The notes: generated from the letters alone by a model not told the origin. Counted from the stretch's first letter, positions 25,174 to 33,910 are shown. The stretch is 64,000 nt of DNA from Hymenobacter setariae (GCF_007713685.1 NZ_VMRJ01000003.1:612654-676653); one strand, 5' to 3'. Program-made: numbers and translations.

Positions 25174-26541
25174 CTACACCTTGCGCAGCGGCATTCGCAC
25201 TCGCATCGTTGTGCCCTGATGCAATACCGATTCGATTTCGAGCACGGCCCCGTGCAGCTCAAAAATTTGATTGGCAAGGGCCAGCCCTACGCCGTAACCC
25301 CCGATACCCTGCGCATTAGAAGCTCGGAAAAACGTCTGCCGAACCTGCGCCAGCTCAGTAGGCGCAATGCCAATGCCTTGGTCGGCGATGCTGATGATGG
25401 CTTGCTCGTCGGTACAATCGAGCGTGCACGTGACGGGAGCAGTCGAGAACTTGCAGGCGTTACCAATCAGGTTGCCGAGGGCCAGGCGAAACAGGTGGCG
25501 GTCGCCGGGCACGTCGAGCTGCTCGGCGTCGGCGGGCAGGCGGCCTAGCAGCACCTGGATGCGGCTAGGGTCGTACTGCGCGGCTACTTCTTCGCACGTA
25601 GCGTAGAGCACCTCATCGAGGCGCATGGTGCTGCCAGGCTGTAGACCCGCTTCGTGCGAGTCGAGTTGCGCAAGTTGCAGCAGCCGGTTAATGATTTCTT
25701 TGAGCCGATGCGCGTCTTGCAGCGTCGACTCCAACGTTTCGACGTAGACTTCGGGCGTGCGTGGGCGGTTGAGCGCAACTTCCAGCGTAGCCATGATGCT
25801 GGTGAGGGGCGTGCGCAGCTCGTGCGAAGCGTTGCTAACGAAGCTTTTCTGCCGCTCAAACGACTCCTTGAGCCGCTGAAGCATGAGGTTCAGTGTGGCC
25901 GAAAGCTCGCCTACCTCGTCGTTGGGTTCGCCCGCGGGTAGGGGCAGGTGCAAATCGGCCGCACTCACGCGTTGTGCCTGGTGCACCAAGTGGCTGATGG
26001 GCGCCAGCGCACTGCGGGCAAACCAGCGGCCCAGCACAAAACTCATAATTACACTCACCAGCAGCACGCCTCCCGACACGAGGCGCAGATAAGCTAGCCG
26101 CGTTTGGCCAGCGTAGTCTTGGGCTGCAACCAGAATGCAAAAGTCGCCTTGGTTGTCTGGGTAGTAAACGCCGACTACTTGCTGAGCGCCGTGCCGCAAC
26201 AGCACCTCGCCCTCGCGGCGCACGCGGGCTAGCAGGGCGGGCGTAAAAGCATTGTCAGCTTGCGTATTAAAGCGCAGGCGGTCGGCCGCGTCAAAGATGC
26301 CAATGACTTCGCCATGCAGCGTGCGCAGGAAGCGCTGCCGGGCGCGATTGGTAGAGGTAAGGCTTTGCTCGTCGGCCTCCAGGAAAAGCGCGGCGGCCGT
26401 GTGGGCGCGCTCGCGCAGGCGCTGCTCGTACTGCCGCTGCGTGTTGTGCCACGACAGGTAGTAGACTGCCCCTAGGCCCGCGGTCAGCAGTAGCCCCATC
26501 AGCAGCGTAAACTGCCACGCTAGGCGGGTGCGAATAGTCAT
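25174..26541 (-). CDS. Sensor histidine kinase of the metal-efflux two-component system (CusS/CzcS-like)
   Basis: The 455-residue protein has a first membrane helix at about 10-30, a periplasmic sensor of about 125 residues, and a second helix near 160-180. A HAMP region (SALAPISHLVHQAQRVSAADL) follows. The DHp phosphorylation site is SNASHELRTPLTSI (His about 245). The ATPase core has N-box NLIGNACKFS, DQGIGI and GGYGVGLALANQI. It is typical of CusS-type kinases that sense periplasmic metal. Its start overlaps the regulator stop by 4 bp (ATGA), so the two are translationally coupled. Confidence 0.93.
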   Translation of the reverse strand: MTIRTRLAWQFTLLMGLLLTAGLGAVYYLSWHNTQRQYEQRLRERAHTAAALFLEADEQSLTSTNRARQRFLRTLHGEVIGIFDAADRLRFNTQADNAFTPALLARVRREGEVLLRHGAQQVVGVYYPDNQGDFCILVAAQDYAGQTRLAYLRLVSGGVLLVSVIMSFVLGRWFARSALAPISHLVHQAQRVSAADLHLPLPAGEPNDEVGELSATLNLMLQRLKESFERQKSFVSNASHELRTPLTSIMATLEVALNRPRTPEVYVETLESTLQDAHRLKEIINRLLQLAQLDSHEAGLQPGSTMRLDEVLYATCEEVAAQYDPSRIQVLLGRLPADAEQLDVPGDRHLFRLALGNLIGNACKFSTAPVTCTLDCTDEQAIISIADQGIGIAPTELAQVRQTFFRASNAQGIGGYGVGLALANQIFELHGAVLEIESVLHQGTTMRVRMPLRKV

Positions 26542-27224
26542 AGCGCCACCGGCTCATCGCGCAGCACGTAGCCCATGCCCACCACCGTCTGAATGAGGCG
26601 GCGGCCGAAGGGCTTCTCTATCTTATTGCGCAAGTAGTTGATATACACATCCACCACGTTGGTGCCGGTATCAAAGTTCAGGGTCCAGACTTTCTCAATC
26701 AAGTCGGCGCGGGATAGCACTTCGTTTTTGTGGCGCAGTAGCACTTCGAGTAGCGCAAACTCGCGGGCGGTGAGCGCCACGAGCTGGCCGTCGCAAGTCA
26801 CCTGCTTGGTGGAGGGGTTCAGCTCTAAGTCAGCGGCTTGCAGCACCACGGGGCCAAAATCGGGCCGAGCGCGGCGCGTGAGGGCCCGCACGCGAGCCAG
26901 CAGTTCGCGAAACTCGAAGGGCTTGACCAGGTAGTCGTCGGCGCCCAGCGTCAGGGCCTCTACCTTGTTGTCGGTAGTACCTAGGGCGGTGAGCATCAGA
27001 ATAGGTACCTGCGCATCGCGCCGCCGAATGAGCGTACACAGCTCGTAGCCGTTGAGGTGTGGCAACCCGATATCGAGCAGGATGATGTCGTACTGGGTAC
27101 CTAGGGCCATGAGGTGGCCAGTTTTGCCGTCGAAGGCTACGTCTACTGTAAAGCCTTCTTCCTCAAATCCTTGTTTGAGAATGGCAATCACCTTCAACTC
27201 GTCTTCTACCACCAGAACTCTCAT
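26538..27224 (-). CDS. OmpR/PhoB-family response regulator of the metal-efflux system
   Basis: The 228-residue protein has a receiver domain with acidic pair ED (9-10), phosphoacceptor Asp in DIILLDIGLP near residue 52, Thr in LMLTAL and Lys in DDYLVKPF. The C-terminal winged helix (about 130-225) contains LTAREFALLEVLLRHKNEVLS and VVDVYINYLRNKIEKPFG. It is the first gene of the regulator-kinase pair. A perfect TATCTTTG box and two ATTAGAA repeats lie upstream, which suggests autoregulation and control of the czc-like operon downstream. Confidence 0.94.
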   Translation of the reverse strand: MRVLVVEDELKVIAILKQGFEEEGFTVDVAFDGKTGHLMALGTQYDIILLDIGLPHLNGYELCTLIRRRDAQVPILMLTALGTTDNKVEALTLGADDYLVKPFEFRELLARVRALTRRARPDFGPVVLQAADLELNPSTKQVTCDGQLVALTAREFALLEVLLRHKNEVLSRADLIEKVWTLNFDTGTNVVDVYINYLRNKIEKPFGRRLIQTVVGMGYVLRDEPVAL

Positions 27225-27342
27225 AAGCGTATCAAATTAGTAGGGGTCCGGCAGTAGAGCCTAGGTGTATCCCTCCTACATAAAGTCAGCAGCAGCTTTC
27301 CTCGCCTCAACGCAGGAAAAGGCCAGTGAAAAGCCTGACAGC

Positions 27343-27362
27343 AAATCAGCAACCGCTGATTT
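27343..27362. other. Short hairpin at the predicted 5' end of the regulator mRNA
   Basis: AAATCAGC-AACC-GCTGATTT (8-bp stem, 4-base loop) with T run lies 12-31 bp downstream of the minus-strand -7 box, so it would form at the very 5' end of the regulator transcript. It may stabilise the mRNA or attenuate it. Confidence 0.4.
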
Positions 27363-27373
27363 TTTAATTACGA

Positions 27374-27381
27374 CAAAGATA
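27374..27381 (-). promoter_or_regulatory. Promoter -7 box (TATCTTTG) of the response regulator-kinase pair
   Basis: A perfect TAnnTTTG on the coding strand, about 150 bp upstream of the regulator start. The ATTAGAA repeats start 22 bp upstream of it, at the -33 region. Confidence 0.55.
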
Positions 27382-27402
27382 CGGTTAGCAGTAAACGGCT
27401 AC

Positions 27403-27420
27403 ATTAGAAGCACATTAGAC
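27403..27420. promoter_or_regulatory. Two ATTAGAA-type operator repeats, 11-bp spacing, upstream of the response regulator
   Basis: ATTAGAA at 27403 and ATTAGAC at 27414 repeat the word and spacing found upstream of the efflux operon. The position overlaps the expected -33 region of the regulator promoter. Confidence 0.55.
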
Positions 27421-27625
27421 TTGTCTAGTAGTGGATAAAAAACAGCTAGCCACTTGTGGACACTTGAAGTACTACATATTCTGACGTAATGCAAGAATAT
27501 GATTAGCTTTCAGCACAAGGCTCAGTTTTCTGATAGTTACACTGTTTTCGTTGTTCGCCATCCTGCGTCACAGCGACTATTCCAGCGTGCTTATTTTAGG
27601 CTACGCTTTTAGTATTGTCCTAGGT

Positions 27626-28258
27626 ATGAATTCCGTCTCCCCCACGTCGCCACCGCTGCTTCGTCTCGTCGCCATGGCGCAAGACTTGCTATTGGAGCGC
27701 GGCATCGGCCCCGTCAGCTTAGCCGACGTCGCCCTAGCCCTTCGCCTGCCGCTCGATGCTGTCGAGCGCGCGTTTCCCGCTGGTAAGCCCGCGCTGGTGG
27801 CCGCTGTCGTGGGGCACTACCTCATTCAATTTAGCCAGCGTTTGGCTCAGCACGGCCCGCTCAGCGCCAATGCTGTGGAGGAGATGCTGCGCGTGCGCCA
27901 GACGTTGCAGGCACTGCCCGAAAAAATGCGTTCACTATTCATGCATGAGTTGAAGGCTGACTATCCCACCCTGTACCAGAAACTGCGCACCGAGCGGCTC
28001 GCCAGCGTGCTTCATTACATGCGTCTCAACTTGTAGCGTGGCTTGGCTGAGGGCCTCTACCAGCCCCACTTAGTCGTAGAAGGGGAAGCCCAGCAGTGGT
28101 TTTCCCAGGCAGATGCGGCCGTGCATGCAGCAGCCGATTCGCACCAGCTAGCAGACCTGCTCACGGCGCAGGTCTTACATTTTCTGGCTCGCGTGACAAA
28201 GGCGCCGGCCGGCGCCTTTGTCACGCGCCGCTTACAAGAGGCGGCGCCCTACTATTAG
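27626..28258 (+). pseudogene. TetR-family regulator interrupted by one in-frame amber codon
   Basis: From ATG 27626 a TetR-like helix-turn-helix domain is visible (LLERGIGPVSLADVALALRL, then VERAFPAGKPALVAAVVGHYL). The ligand half runs to ...YMRLNL and stops at TAG 28034-28036. The same frame then continues without another stop as RGLAEGLYQPHLVVEGEAQQ...FVTRRLQEAAPYY to 28258. Total length across the stop is 210 codons, the normal TetR size, and NLQRGIAEGLY-like text is typical at this point, so a CAG-to-TAG change is likely. It is either a recent pseudogene, a truncated regulator, or a sequencing error. Confidence 0.7.
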
Positions 28259-28281
28259 GCGACTATTTTGGGGTTAAATGC

Positions 28282-28406
28282 AGGTGCCTTACTGTCTACT
28301 TTTTTGCTAGTGCCCACGCAGTATATCGGGCTGCTAGTAAAAAGACATTTACACCAGTTACATAGGGAATTTCATTGTTAAAAGTGGCTTAACGGGGGTT
28401 GCTATG
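28282..28406 (+). repeat. 126-bp dispersed repeat, copy 2
   Basis: It aligns with 3451-3576 across its whole length. It directly follows the broken TetR gene. A frame continuing past the TetR stop reads LGLNAGALLSTFLLVPTQYI, and copy 1 can be read as LGLGALLFSYWLVPTQYI. The repeat may therefore be relics of one gene end. Confidence 0.75.
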
Positions 28407-28437
28407 GCCTACTCTTATGCGTCTCTGGTAGCACATG

Positions 28438-28470
28438 AAAAAAGCCTTGCACCATGGTGCAAGGCTTTTT
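28438..28470 (-). terminator. Terminator of recQ
   Basis: AAAAAAGCCTTGCACC and its complement form a perfect hairpin ending in T runs on both strands, about 20 bp after the recQ stop. Confidence 0.8.
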
Positions 28471-28490
28471 GATTTTAAAAAATGCCAGAT

Positions 28491-30701
28491 TTAATTGGCT
28501 ACTTCACTCAAAAACTTGATACGCACTAAGCGCACTTCCTCTTCCGAAAAATCATCAACACCAAGCTCTTGCATGGCCGTGGCAATGTTGTCGGTAGTGG
28601 CCGTCATGAAGTAGTCGTAAATCTCTTCCTGCTTGTCCTCATCTACTACTTCCCGAATGTAGTAGTCTAGGTTTAAGCGCGTGCCCGAGTAGCAGATGTG
28701 CTCAATTTCTTCCATCAGCTCGGTCATCGAGATGCCTTGGCTCCGAGCTATGCCAGTCAGGTCCATCTTCTTGTCAATCTGCTGGATAATATAGATTTTG
28801 AGTTTCGAGCGGTTCACTGTCGACTTGATAATCACGTCGGCCGCCGTCTCGATGTCATTATCCTCCACGTACTTTTTGATTGCAGCCACGAAGGGCGCCC
28901 CAAATTTTTGTGCCTTGCCCTGGCCCACGCCCGAGATGTGCGTCAGCTCGTGTAGGCTCTGGGGGTAGGTGGTGGCCATCTCCTTCAGACTGGGGTCTTG
29001 GAAGAGCACGTAGGGGGGCAGGTTTTTCTGCTTAGCTACTTGCTTACGCAACTCCTTGAGTTGCACAAAGAGAGCCTCGTCGTGGCCGGCCGCCTGCTGG
29101 GTCTTCTCCTCGTCCTCTTCCTCTTGTTTCTCGGCCTCGAAGTCGTGGTCTTTGGTGAGCGTGATGCGCTGCGGATTCTCGATAAAGTCGATGCCTTTCT
29201 CGGTGATGTGCACCAAGCCTATCGAATCAATATCCTTTTCGAGCAGCCCATTGAGCAGGCACTGGCGCAACACCGACAGCCACAGCTGCATGTCGCCGCT
29301 CAGAGTCTTGCCCTGTCCATACACCGGCAAGCCATCGTGCCCGTAGCTGTCGATGTGCGGGTTGCGCAGCCCTAGGAGTACCTGCGCAATGTGTTCGAGG
29401 CCAAAGCGAGCCTCGGTCTGCACCACTGCCCGCAGGGCCAGGCCCACGTGCTCGGTACCGTCAAATTTCTCCTTGGGGTGGCGGCAATTGTCGCAGAAAC
29501 CGCAGTCCTTATCGAGGCTCTCGCCGAAGTAGTGCAGCAACTGGCGGCGCCGGCACACTGACGACTCCGAGTAGTTCGTCATTTCCAGCAGTAGCTGCCG
29601 GGCATTATCGCGCTCGGTTACGGGCTTGTCTTTGCTGAATTTTTCGAGCTTCAGAATGTCGTCGTAGCTGTAGAACATCAAGCAGTTACCTTCCAAGCCA
29701 TCGCGGCCACCGCGGCCGGTTTCCTGGTAGTAGCCTTCGATGCTCTTGGGCGCGTCGTAGTGAATAACGAAGCGCACGTCGGGTTTGTCGATGCCCATGC
29801 CGAAGGCAATGGTGGCCACAATCACGTCACATTCCTCATTCAGGAATGCGTCTTGGTTGTGCATACGGGTGTGCGGGTCGAGGCCGGCGTGGTAGGGGAG
29901 GGCGCGCACGTCATTCACGCGCAGTAGCTCGGCCACTTCCTCTACCTTCTTGCGGCTCAGGCAGTAGATAATGCCCGCTTTGCCCTTGTGCTGCTGCACA
30001 TACTGGATGAGCTGCTTTTTGGTATTGCGCTTGGCACGCACCTCATAATAGAGGTTGGTACGGTTAAACGAGGTCTTGAAGACGCTCGCATCGTCCATGT
30101 GCAGGTTTTTCTGGATGTCGAGCTGCACTTTGGGCGTGGCCGTGGCCGTGAGCGCGATGAGCGGAATCTTGCCCCCTAGGTTATCAATGATGCCGCGAAT
30201 CTTGCGATACTCGGGGCGGAAGTCGTGGCCCCACTCCGAGATGCAGTGCGCCTCGTCGATGGCTACAAACGAAATGCTGGCTTTTTGGAGAAAGGCAATA
30301 GTGTCTTCCTTCGTCAGGCTCTCGGGTGCCACGTATAAAAGCCGCACATCGCCTGCAATCACGTCTTTTTTGACGCGATTCATTTCTGTCTTAGTTAGCG
30401 TCGAATTGTACACCTGCGCGTTCACGCCGAAGGCCGCCAATTGGTCGACCTGGTTTTTCATGAGCGCGATAAGCGGCGAAATAACAATGGCCGTGCCTGG
30501 CAGAACCAGCGCTGGTAGCTGGTAGCAGAGGCTTTTTCCCGCCCCCGTAGGCATGATAACGAAGGTGTTATGCCCGGCTAGAATATTTTGAATAACAGCT
30601 TCTTGCGTCCCCCTGAATTGCCCAAAGCCGAAAACTTCCTTGAGTTTGGTCTTTAAGTGGGCGGCCGGCGCGAGCGGCTCCGCAGTAGCAAGCAATGGCA
30701 T
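28491..30701 (-). CDS. recQ: ATP-dependent DNA helicase RecQ
   Basis: The 736-residue protein has all RecQ parts in order. Walker A is MPTGAGKSLCYQLP near residue 50 and the Walker B box is DEAH (AIDEAHCISEWGHDFRP). Helicase motif V/VI is GMGIDKPDVRFVIHYD and YYQETGRGGRDG. RQC zinc cysteines lie in CRRRQLLHYFG and CGFCDNCRHP near residues 385-410. An HRDC domain spans about 540-610, and a C-terminal helix-turn-helix extension of about 110 residues follows, as in Bacteroidota RecQ. It unwinds DNA in recombination and fork repair. It is divergent from the kdsD gene. Confidence 0.97.
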   Translation of the reverse strand: MPLLATAEPLAPAAHLKTKLKEVFGFGQFRGTQEAVIQNILAGHNTFVIMPTGAGKSLCYQLPALVLPGTAIVISPLIALMKNQVDQLAAFGVNAQVYNSTLTKTEMNRVKKDVIAGDVRLLYVAPESLTKEDTIAFLQKASISFVAIDEAHCISEWGHDFRPEYRKIRGIIDNLGGKIPLIALTATATPKVQLDIQKNLHMDDASVFKTSFNRTNLYYEVRAKRNTKKQLIQYVQQHKGKAGIIYCLSRKKVEEVAELLRVNDVRALPYHAGLDPHTRMHNQDAFLNEECDVIVATIAFGMGIDKPDVRFVIHYDAPKSIEGYYQETGRGGRDGLEGNCLMFYSYDDILKLEKFSKDKPVTERDNARQLLLEMTNYSESSVCRRRQLLHYFGESLDKDCGFCDNCRHPKEKFDGTEHVGLALRAVVQTEARFGLEHIAQVLLGLRNPHIDSYGHDGLPVYGQGKTLSGDMQLWLSVLRQCLLNGLLEKDIDSIGLVHITEKGIDFIENPQRITLTKDHDFEAEKQEEEDEEKTQQAAGHDEALFVQLKELRKQVAKQKNLPPYVLFQDPSLKEMATTYPQSLHELTHISGVGQGKAQKFGAPFVAAIKKYVEDNDIETAADVIIKSTVNRSKLKIYIIQQIDKKMDLTGIARSQGISMTELMEEIEHICYSGTRLNLDYYIREVVDEDKQEEIYDYFMTATTDNIATAMQELGVDDFSEEEVRLVRIKFLSEVAN

Positions 30702-30882
30702 AGAATAGTAGCGGGGTGATAAAGAAGAGTGAAGGTGCTAAACGAAGATAAGGACAAAGTGAATTTTTTGCGAAATATTAGCGTTTAAGCGCAACTTTTT
30801 TAGGAAGGCCCTGGCGGCTTTTCTCTCAGCGCCTTACGCCCGCCGGGCCGGGCTAAACAGTCGTGGCTTAGCCGCCAAGCCG

Positions 30883-30890
30883 TAGTTTTG
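30883..30890 (+). promoter_or_regulatory. TAGTTTTG promoter box overlapping the annotated kdsD start
   Basis: A perfect TAnnTTTG that includes the TTG at 30888. If used, transcription begins near 30897, and the true start codon of kdsD must be a later GTG in frame (for example 30939) unless the mRNA starts upstream. Confidence 0.4.
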
Positions 30891-31901
30891 GCCGTGCATC
30901 CGATTTCCGATTTCCCCGTGTTGCCCGCGCCCGTCGATGTGCTGGCAGTGGCCCGCCAGGTGCTGCTGGAAGAAGCCGACGCCCTGCGCGACGTGGCCCA
31001 GGCCGTGGCCGCCACCCCCGACTTTACCCACTGCGTGGCCGCGCTACTAGCCCTACGTGGCCGTGTGGTGGTGACGGGTGTGGGCAAAAGCGCCCACATC
31101 GCCAGCAAACTGGTAGCTACTTTCAACAGCACCGGCACGCCTGCCTTATTCATGCACGCCGCCGACGCCATCCACGGCGACCTAGGCATGATTCAGGCAG
31201 AAGACTTTGTCATTGCCATCAGTAAGAGCGGCGATACGCCCGAAATAAAGGTGCTGGTACCGCTACTGCGCCGCAAGGACGTGCCGCTGGCCGCCCTCGT
31301 CAGCAACGCCGACTCATACCTGGCCAAGCAGGCCGCCTATGTGTTGCACGCCCCGGTGCGGCGCGAAGCCTGCCCCCACGACCTGGCGCCAACCACCAGC
31401 ACCACAGCCGCCATGGCCCTAGGTGATGCCTTGGCCGTGTGCCTGCTCGAATGCCGGCAGTTTTCGGCCCAGGACTTCGCACGCCTACACCCCGGTGGCA
31501 CGCTTGGCAAGAAGCTCTACCTAACTGTCGGCGACCTCAGCCGCCAGAATCAGCGCCCGAAAGTGGGCCTAGGTGCCTCGCTGCGCGAAGTGTTACTCGA
31601 AATATCTGGCAAGCGCTTGGGAGCCACGGCTGTGCTCGATACGGCGGGCCAGCTGGCAGGCATTATCACTGACGGTGACTTGCGGCGTATGTTGGGCCGC
31701 GGGCCGCTGGCCGACCTAGAGTCGCTGACTGCCAAGGATATTTTGACGCCGCAGCCGGCCACTATCGCGCAAAGCGACTTTGCGGCTGAGGCGTTGCGCC
31801 GCATGCAAGAGCGTAATATTACCCAACTTATTGTGCTCGATGAAGGTCAATTTGCGGGCTTTATTCATCTCCATGATGTACTGCGCGAAGGATTGGTATA
31901 A
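30888..31901 (+). CDS. kdsD: Arabinose-5-phosphate isomerase (KdsD/GutQ family, SIS + two CBS domains)
   Basis: It isomerises ribulose-5-phosphate to arabinose-5-phosphate, the first step of Kdo synthesis for LPS. The SIS domain spans about 40-190: VVVTGVGKSAHIASKLVATF, MHAADAIHGDLGM, ISKSGDTPEIKVL and LAPTTSTTAAMALGDALA. Two CBS domains follow (about 205-335: GATAVLDTAGQLAGIITDGDL and NITQLIVLDEGQFAGFIHLHD). The first codon is TTG and no ATG is available. GTG 30894 or GTG 30939 may be the real start, since homologs usually begin at about that Val-Leu-x-Val. It heads a same-strand group with a glycosyltransferase and a nucleotidyltransferase. Confidence 0.9.
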   Translation: MAVHPISDFPVLPAPVDVLAVARQVLLEEADALRDVAQAVAATPDFTHCVAALLALRGRVVVTGVGKSAHIASKLVATFNSTGTPALFMHAADAIHGDLGMIQAEDFVIAISKSGDTPEIKVLVPLLRRKDVPLAALVSNADSYLAKQAAYVLHAPVRREACPHDLAPTTSTTAAMALGDALAVCLLECRQFSAQDFARLHPGGTLGKKLYLTVGDLSRQNQRPKVGLGASLREVLLEISGKRLGATAVLDTAGQLAGIITDGDLRRMLGRGPLADLESLTAKDILTPQPATIAQSDFAAEALRRMQERNITQLIVLDEGQFAGFIHLHDVLREGLV

Positions 31902-31955
31902 TTAAAACTCGCTAACTTCACCCGTCTCTAGTCTCCTACGTCGCTGCTCGCTGTT

Positions 31956-32756
31956 TTGCCCGCTCCGGTTCTCTCGCTTCTAATTCCGGCCTACAATGAG
32001 GCTGCGCGGCTAGGTGCTACCCTAGGCCAGGTGCTGGCTTACCTCCACGCGCAGCCCTATCCCAGCGAGCTGATTGTGGTGGACGATGGCTCGACCGATG
32101 GTACGGTAGCCGTAGCTGAGGAGTACTTTGCTTCGCATACCGGCCGGGTAGCCACGCGCGTACTCAGCTACACTCCCAATCGGGGCAAGGGCTATGCCGT
32201 GCGGCAGGGGCTGCTAGCCGCGCGCGGGGCCATCGCCCTCTTTTCCGACGCCGACCTTTCGACCCCTATCGAAGAAACACCCGCGCTACTCGAGCCCATT
32301 CTGGCGGGCGAATGCGATGTGGTATTTGGCTCGCGAGCGCTCAACGACGAGCTAGTGGGCCAGCACCAGCCGTGGCTGCGCGAGCAAAGCGGCCGGTTCT
32401 TCAACCGCATGGTGCGCTTGGCTACCAGCATGCCCTACGCCGATACGCAGTGCGGCTTCAAGGCCTTTCGACTCGATGTGTGCACGCCAATAATTGAAAG
32501 CGCTCGGCTCGACCGTTTTGGCTTCGATGTAGAGCTGCTTTTTCTAGCTTACAAGGCGGGCCTACGCCTGCGCGAGCAACCGGTGCGATGGAATGATGTC
32601 GCGGGTAGTAAAGTGGGCATATTCAGCGGCTTGCATGGCTTTCGCGAGCTGTGGGCGCTCCGCCAATATAGCCGGCGCGGCGACTATGCGGCTGCCTTAT
32701 CCCGCACCCAGGCACTAGTGGCCAGCCAAGCCGCTACGCCGGGCGTTCCTATATAG
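31956..32756 (+). CDS. Family 2 glycosyltransferase, polyprenyl-phosphate glucosyl/mannosyltransferase type (ALG5/DPM-like)
   Basis: The 266-residue protein is a GT-A fold enzyme: LSLLIPAYNEAARLG, IVVDDGSTDGTVAVAEEYF and FSDADLSTPIEETP. The DxD-containing block and PYADTQCGFKAFRLDV match the dolichyl-phosphate beta-glucosyltransferase (ALG5-like) subgroup. By family it moves a sugar from a nucleotide donor onto a polyprenyl phosphate at the inner membrane. The start is TTG 31956, the only candidate just ahead of the first strand. It sits between kdsD and the GDP-mannose pyrophosphorylase gene, which suggests mannose as a donor sugar (inference). Confidence 0.87.
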   Translation: MPAPVLSLLIPAYNEAARLGATLGQVLAYLHAQPYPSELIVVDDGSTDGTVAVAEEYFASHTGRVATRVLSYTPNRGKGYAVRQGLLAARGAIALFSDADLSTPIEETPALLEPILAGECDVVFGSRALNDELVGQHQPWLREQSGRFFNRMVRLATSMPYADTQCGFKAFRLDVCTPIIESARLDRFGFDVELLFLAYKAGLRLREQPVRWNDVAGSKVGIFSGLHGFRELWALRQYSRRGDYAAALSRTQALVASQAATPGVPI

Positions 32757-32783
32757 TAATGGTAACGTAACCGATGAGGTTCC

Positions 32784-32791
32784 TACCTTTG
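32784..32791 (+). promoter_or_regulatory. TACCTTTG promoter box before the GDP-mannose pyrophosphorylase gene
   Basis: A perfect TAnnTTTG that lies downstream of an in-frame ATG at 32774. It therefore argues for the start at ATG 32816, 25 bp beyond the box. Confidence 0.5.
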
Positions 32792-32815
32792 TGGTTACAC
32801 CAAGCTCATGTTGAA

Positions 32816-33904
32816 ATGAACAACACCTATCTCGTTGTGATGGCGGGTGGCATTGGCAGCCGTTTTTGGCCCTTTAGCCGTACCCAGCACCCTAAGCAGT
32901 TTCACGACGTACTCGGGGTAGGCCGTTCGATGTTGCAGTTGACAGTGGACCGCTTCCGGGGCATCTGCCCACCCGAAAACGTATTTGTGGTCACCAACCG
33001 CGACTACGTAAACTTGGTGCAGAGCCACTTGCCCGACCTGCCCGCCGACCAGATTCTGGGCGAGCCCATCGGCCGCAACACAGCTCCTTGCGTGGCTTAC
33101 GCCAGCTACCGCATCGCCCAGCGCGACCCTAAGGCTACTATTATCGTATCGCCCGCCGACCATGCCGTGCTGCGCGAGGAAGAGTTTCGCCGCCTTATCC
33201 GCGAGGCGATAACGGCGGCGCGCCAGCATGATGTCCTCATCACGCTTGGCATTCAGCCCTCGCGCCCTGACACGGGCTACGGCTATATTCAGTACATGGA
33301 TGGCGCCGAAAACCGTTTGGAGGGCAACAACCTACACAAAGTCAAGACCTTTACGGAGAAGCCCAATAGTGAGCTGGCGCGCATGTTCTTGGAAAGCGGC
33401 GACTTTCTCTGGAATGCGGGCCTCTTTATCTGGCAGGCCGAAAGCATTCTGCGAGCGTTCCACAACCTGCTCAGCGACGTGGCCGAGGTATTTGACGAGG
33501 GCGCAGACAAGCTCGGCACCCCCGATGAAGCTGCGTTTATCGATGAGGCCTATGCTCGGTGCCGCAACATCAGCATCGACTACGGCATCATGGAAAAGGC
33601 GGATAACGTGTACGTACTGCCCGCCGACATTGGCTGGAGCGACCTAGGCACCTGGGATTCGCTGCACCGCGTGGGCCAGCGCGACACCCAAAACAACGTT
33701 ATCGACGGCGACGTGATGCTCTACGATACCCAGGACTGCATCATCAAGACGCCGCTTGAGCGCTTGGTGGTAGTGCAAGGGCTCGAAGGGTACATCGTGG
33801 CCGAGCACGACAACGTGTTGCTCATCTGTCAGCGCAGCGAAGAGCAGCGTGTAAAAGATTTTGTGGCGGATGTGAAGTCCAAGAAGGGCGGCGGGTACCA
33901 CTAA
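32816..33904 (+). CDS. manC: Mannose-1-phosphate guanylyltransferase (GDP-mannose pyrophosphorylase)
   Basis: The 362-residue enzyme forms GDP-mannose from mannose-1-phosphate and GTP. The N-terminal signature is VVMAGGIGSRFWPFSRTQHP, with the FSRTQHPKQF block. EPIGRNTAPC, FTEKPNSELA and DYGIMEKADNVYVLPADIGWSDLG are the conserved sugar-nucleotidyltransferase motifs. It is the short form without a fused phosphomannose isomerase. I start at 32816 (MNNTYLVV) because homologs begin there and a promoter box sits between it and the upstream ATG 32774. It probably supplies GDP-mannose to the neighbouring glycosyltransferase and to envelope glycans. Confidence 0.92.
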   Translation: MNNTYLVVMAGGIGSRFWPFSRTQHPKQFHDVLGVGRSMLQLTVDRFRGICPPENVFVVTNRDYVNLVQSHLPDLPADQILGEPIGRNTAPCVAYASYRIAQRDPKATIIVSPADHAVLREEEFRRLIREAITAARQHDVLITLGIQPSRPDTGYGYIQYMDGAENRLEGNNLHKVKTFTEKPNSELARMFLESGDFLWNAGLFIWQAESILRAFHNLLSDVAEVFDEGADKLGTPDEAAFIDEAYARCRNISIDYGIMEKADNVYVLPADIGWSDLGTWDSLHRVGQRDTQNNVIDGDVMLYDTQDCIIKTPLERLVVVQGLEGYIVAEHDNVLLICQRSEEQRVKDFVADVKSKKGGGYH

Positions 33905-33910
33905 GTCCAG

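Noticed and set aside
27551..27625. Longer N-terminus for the TetR gene
   Set aside because: Hydrophobic text unlike TetR; ATG 27626 gives the normal layout.
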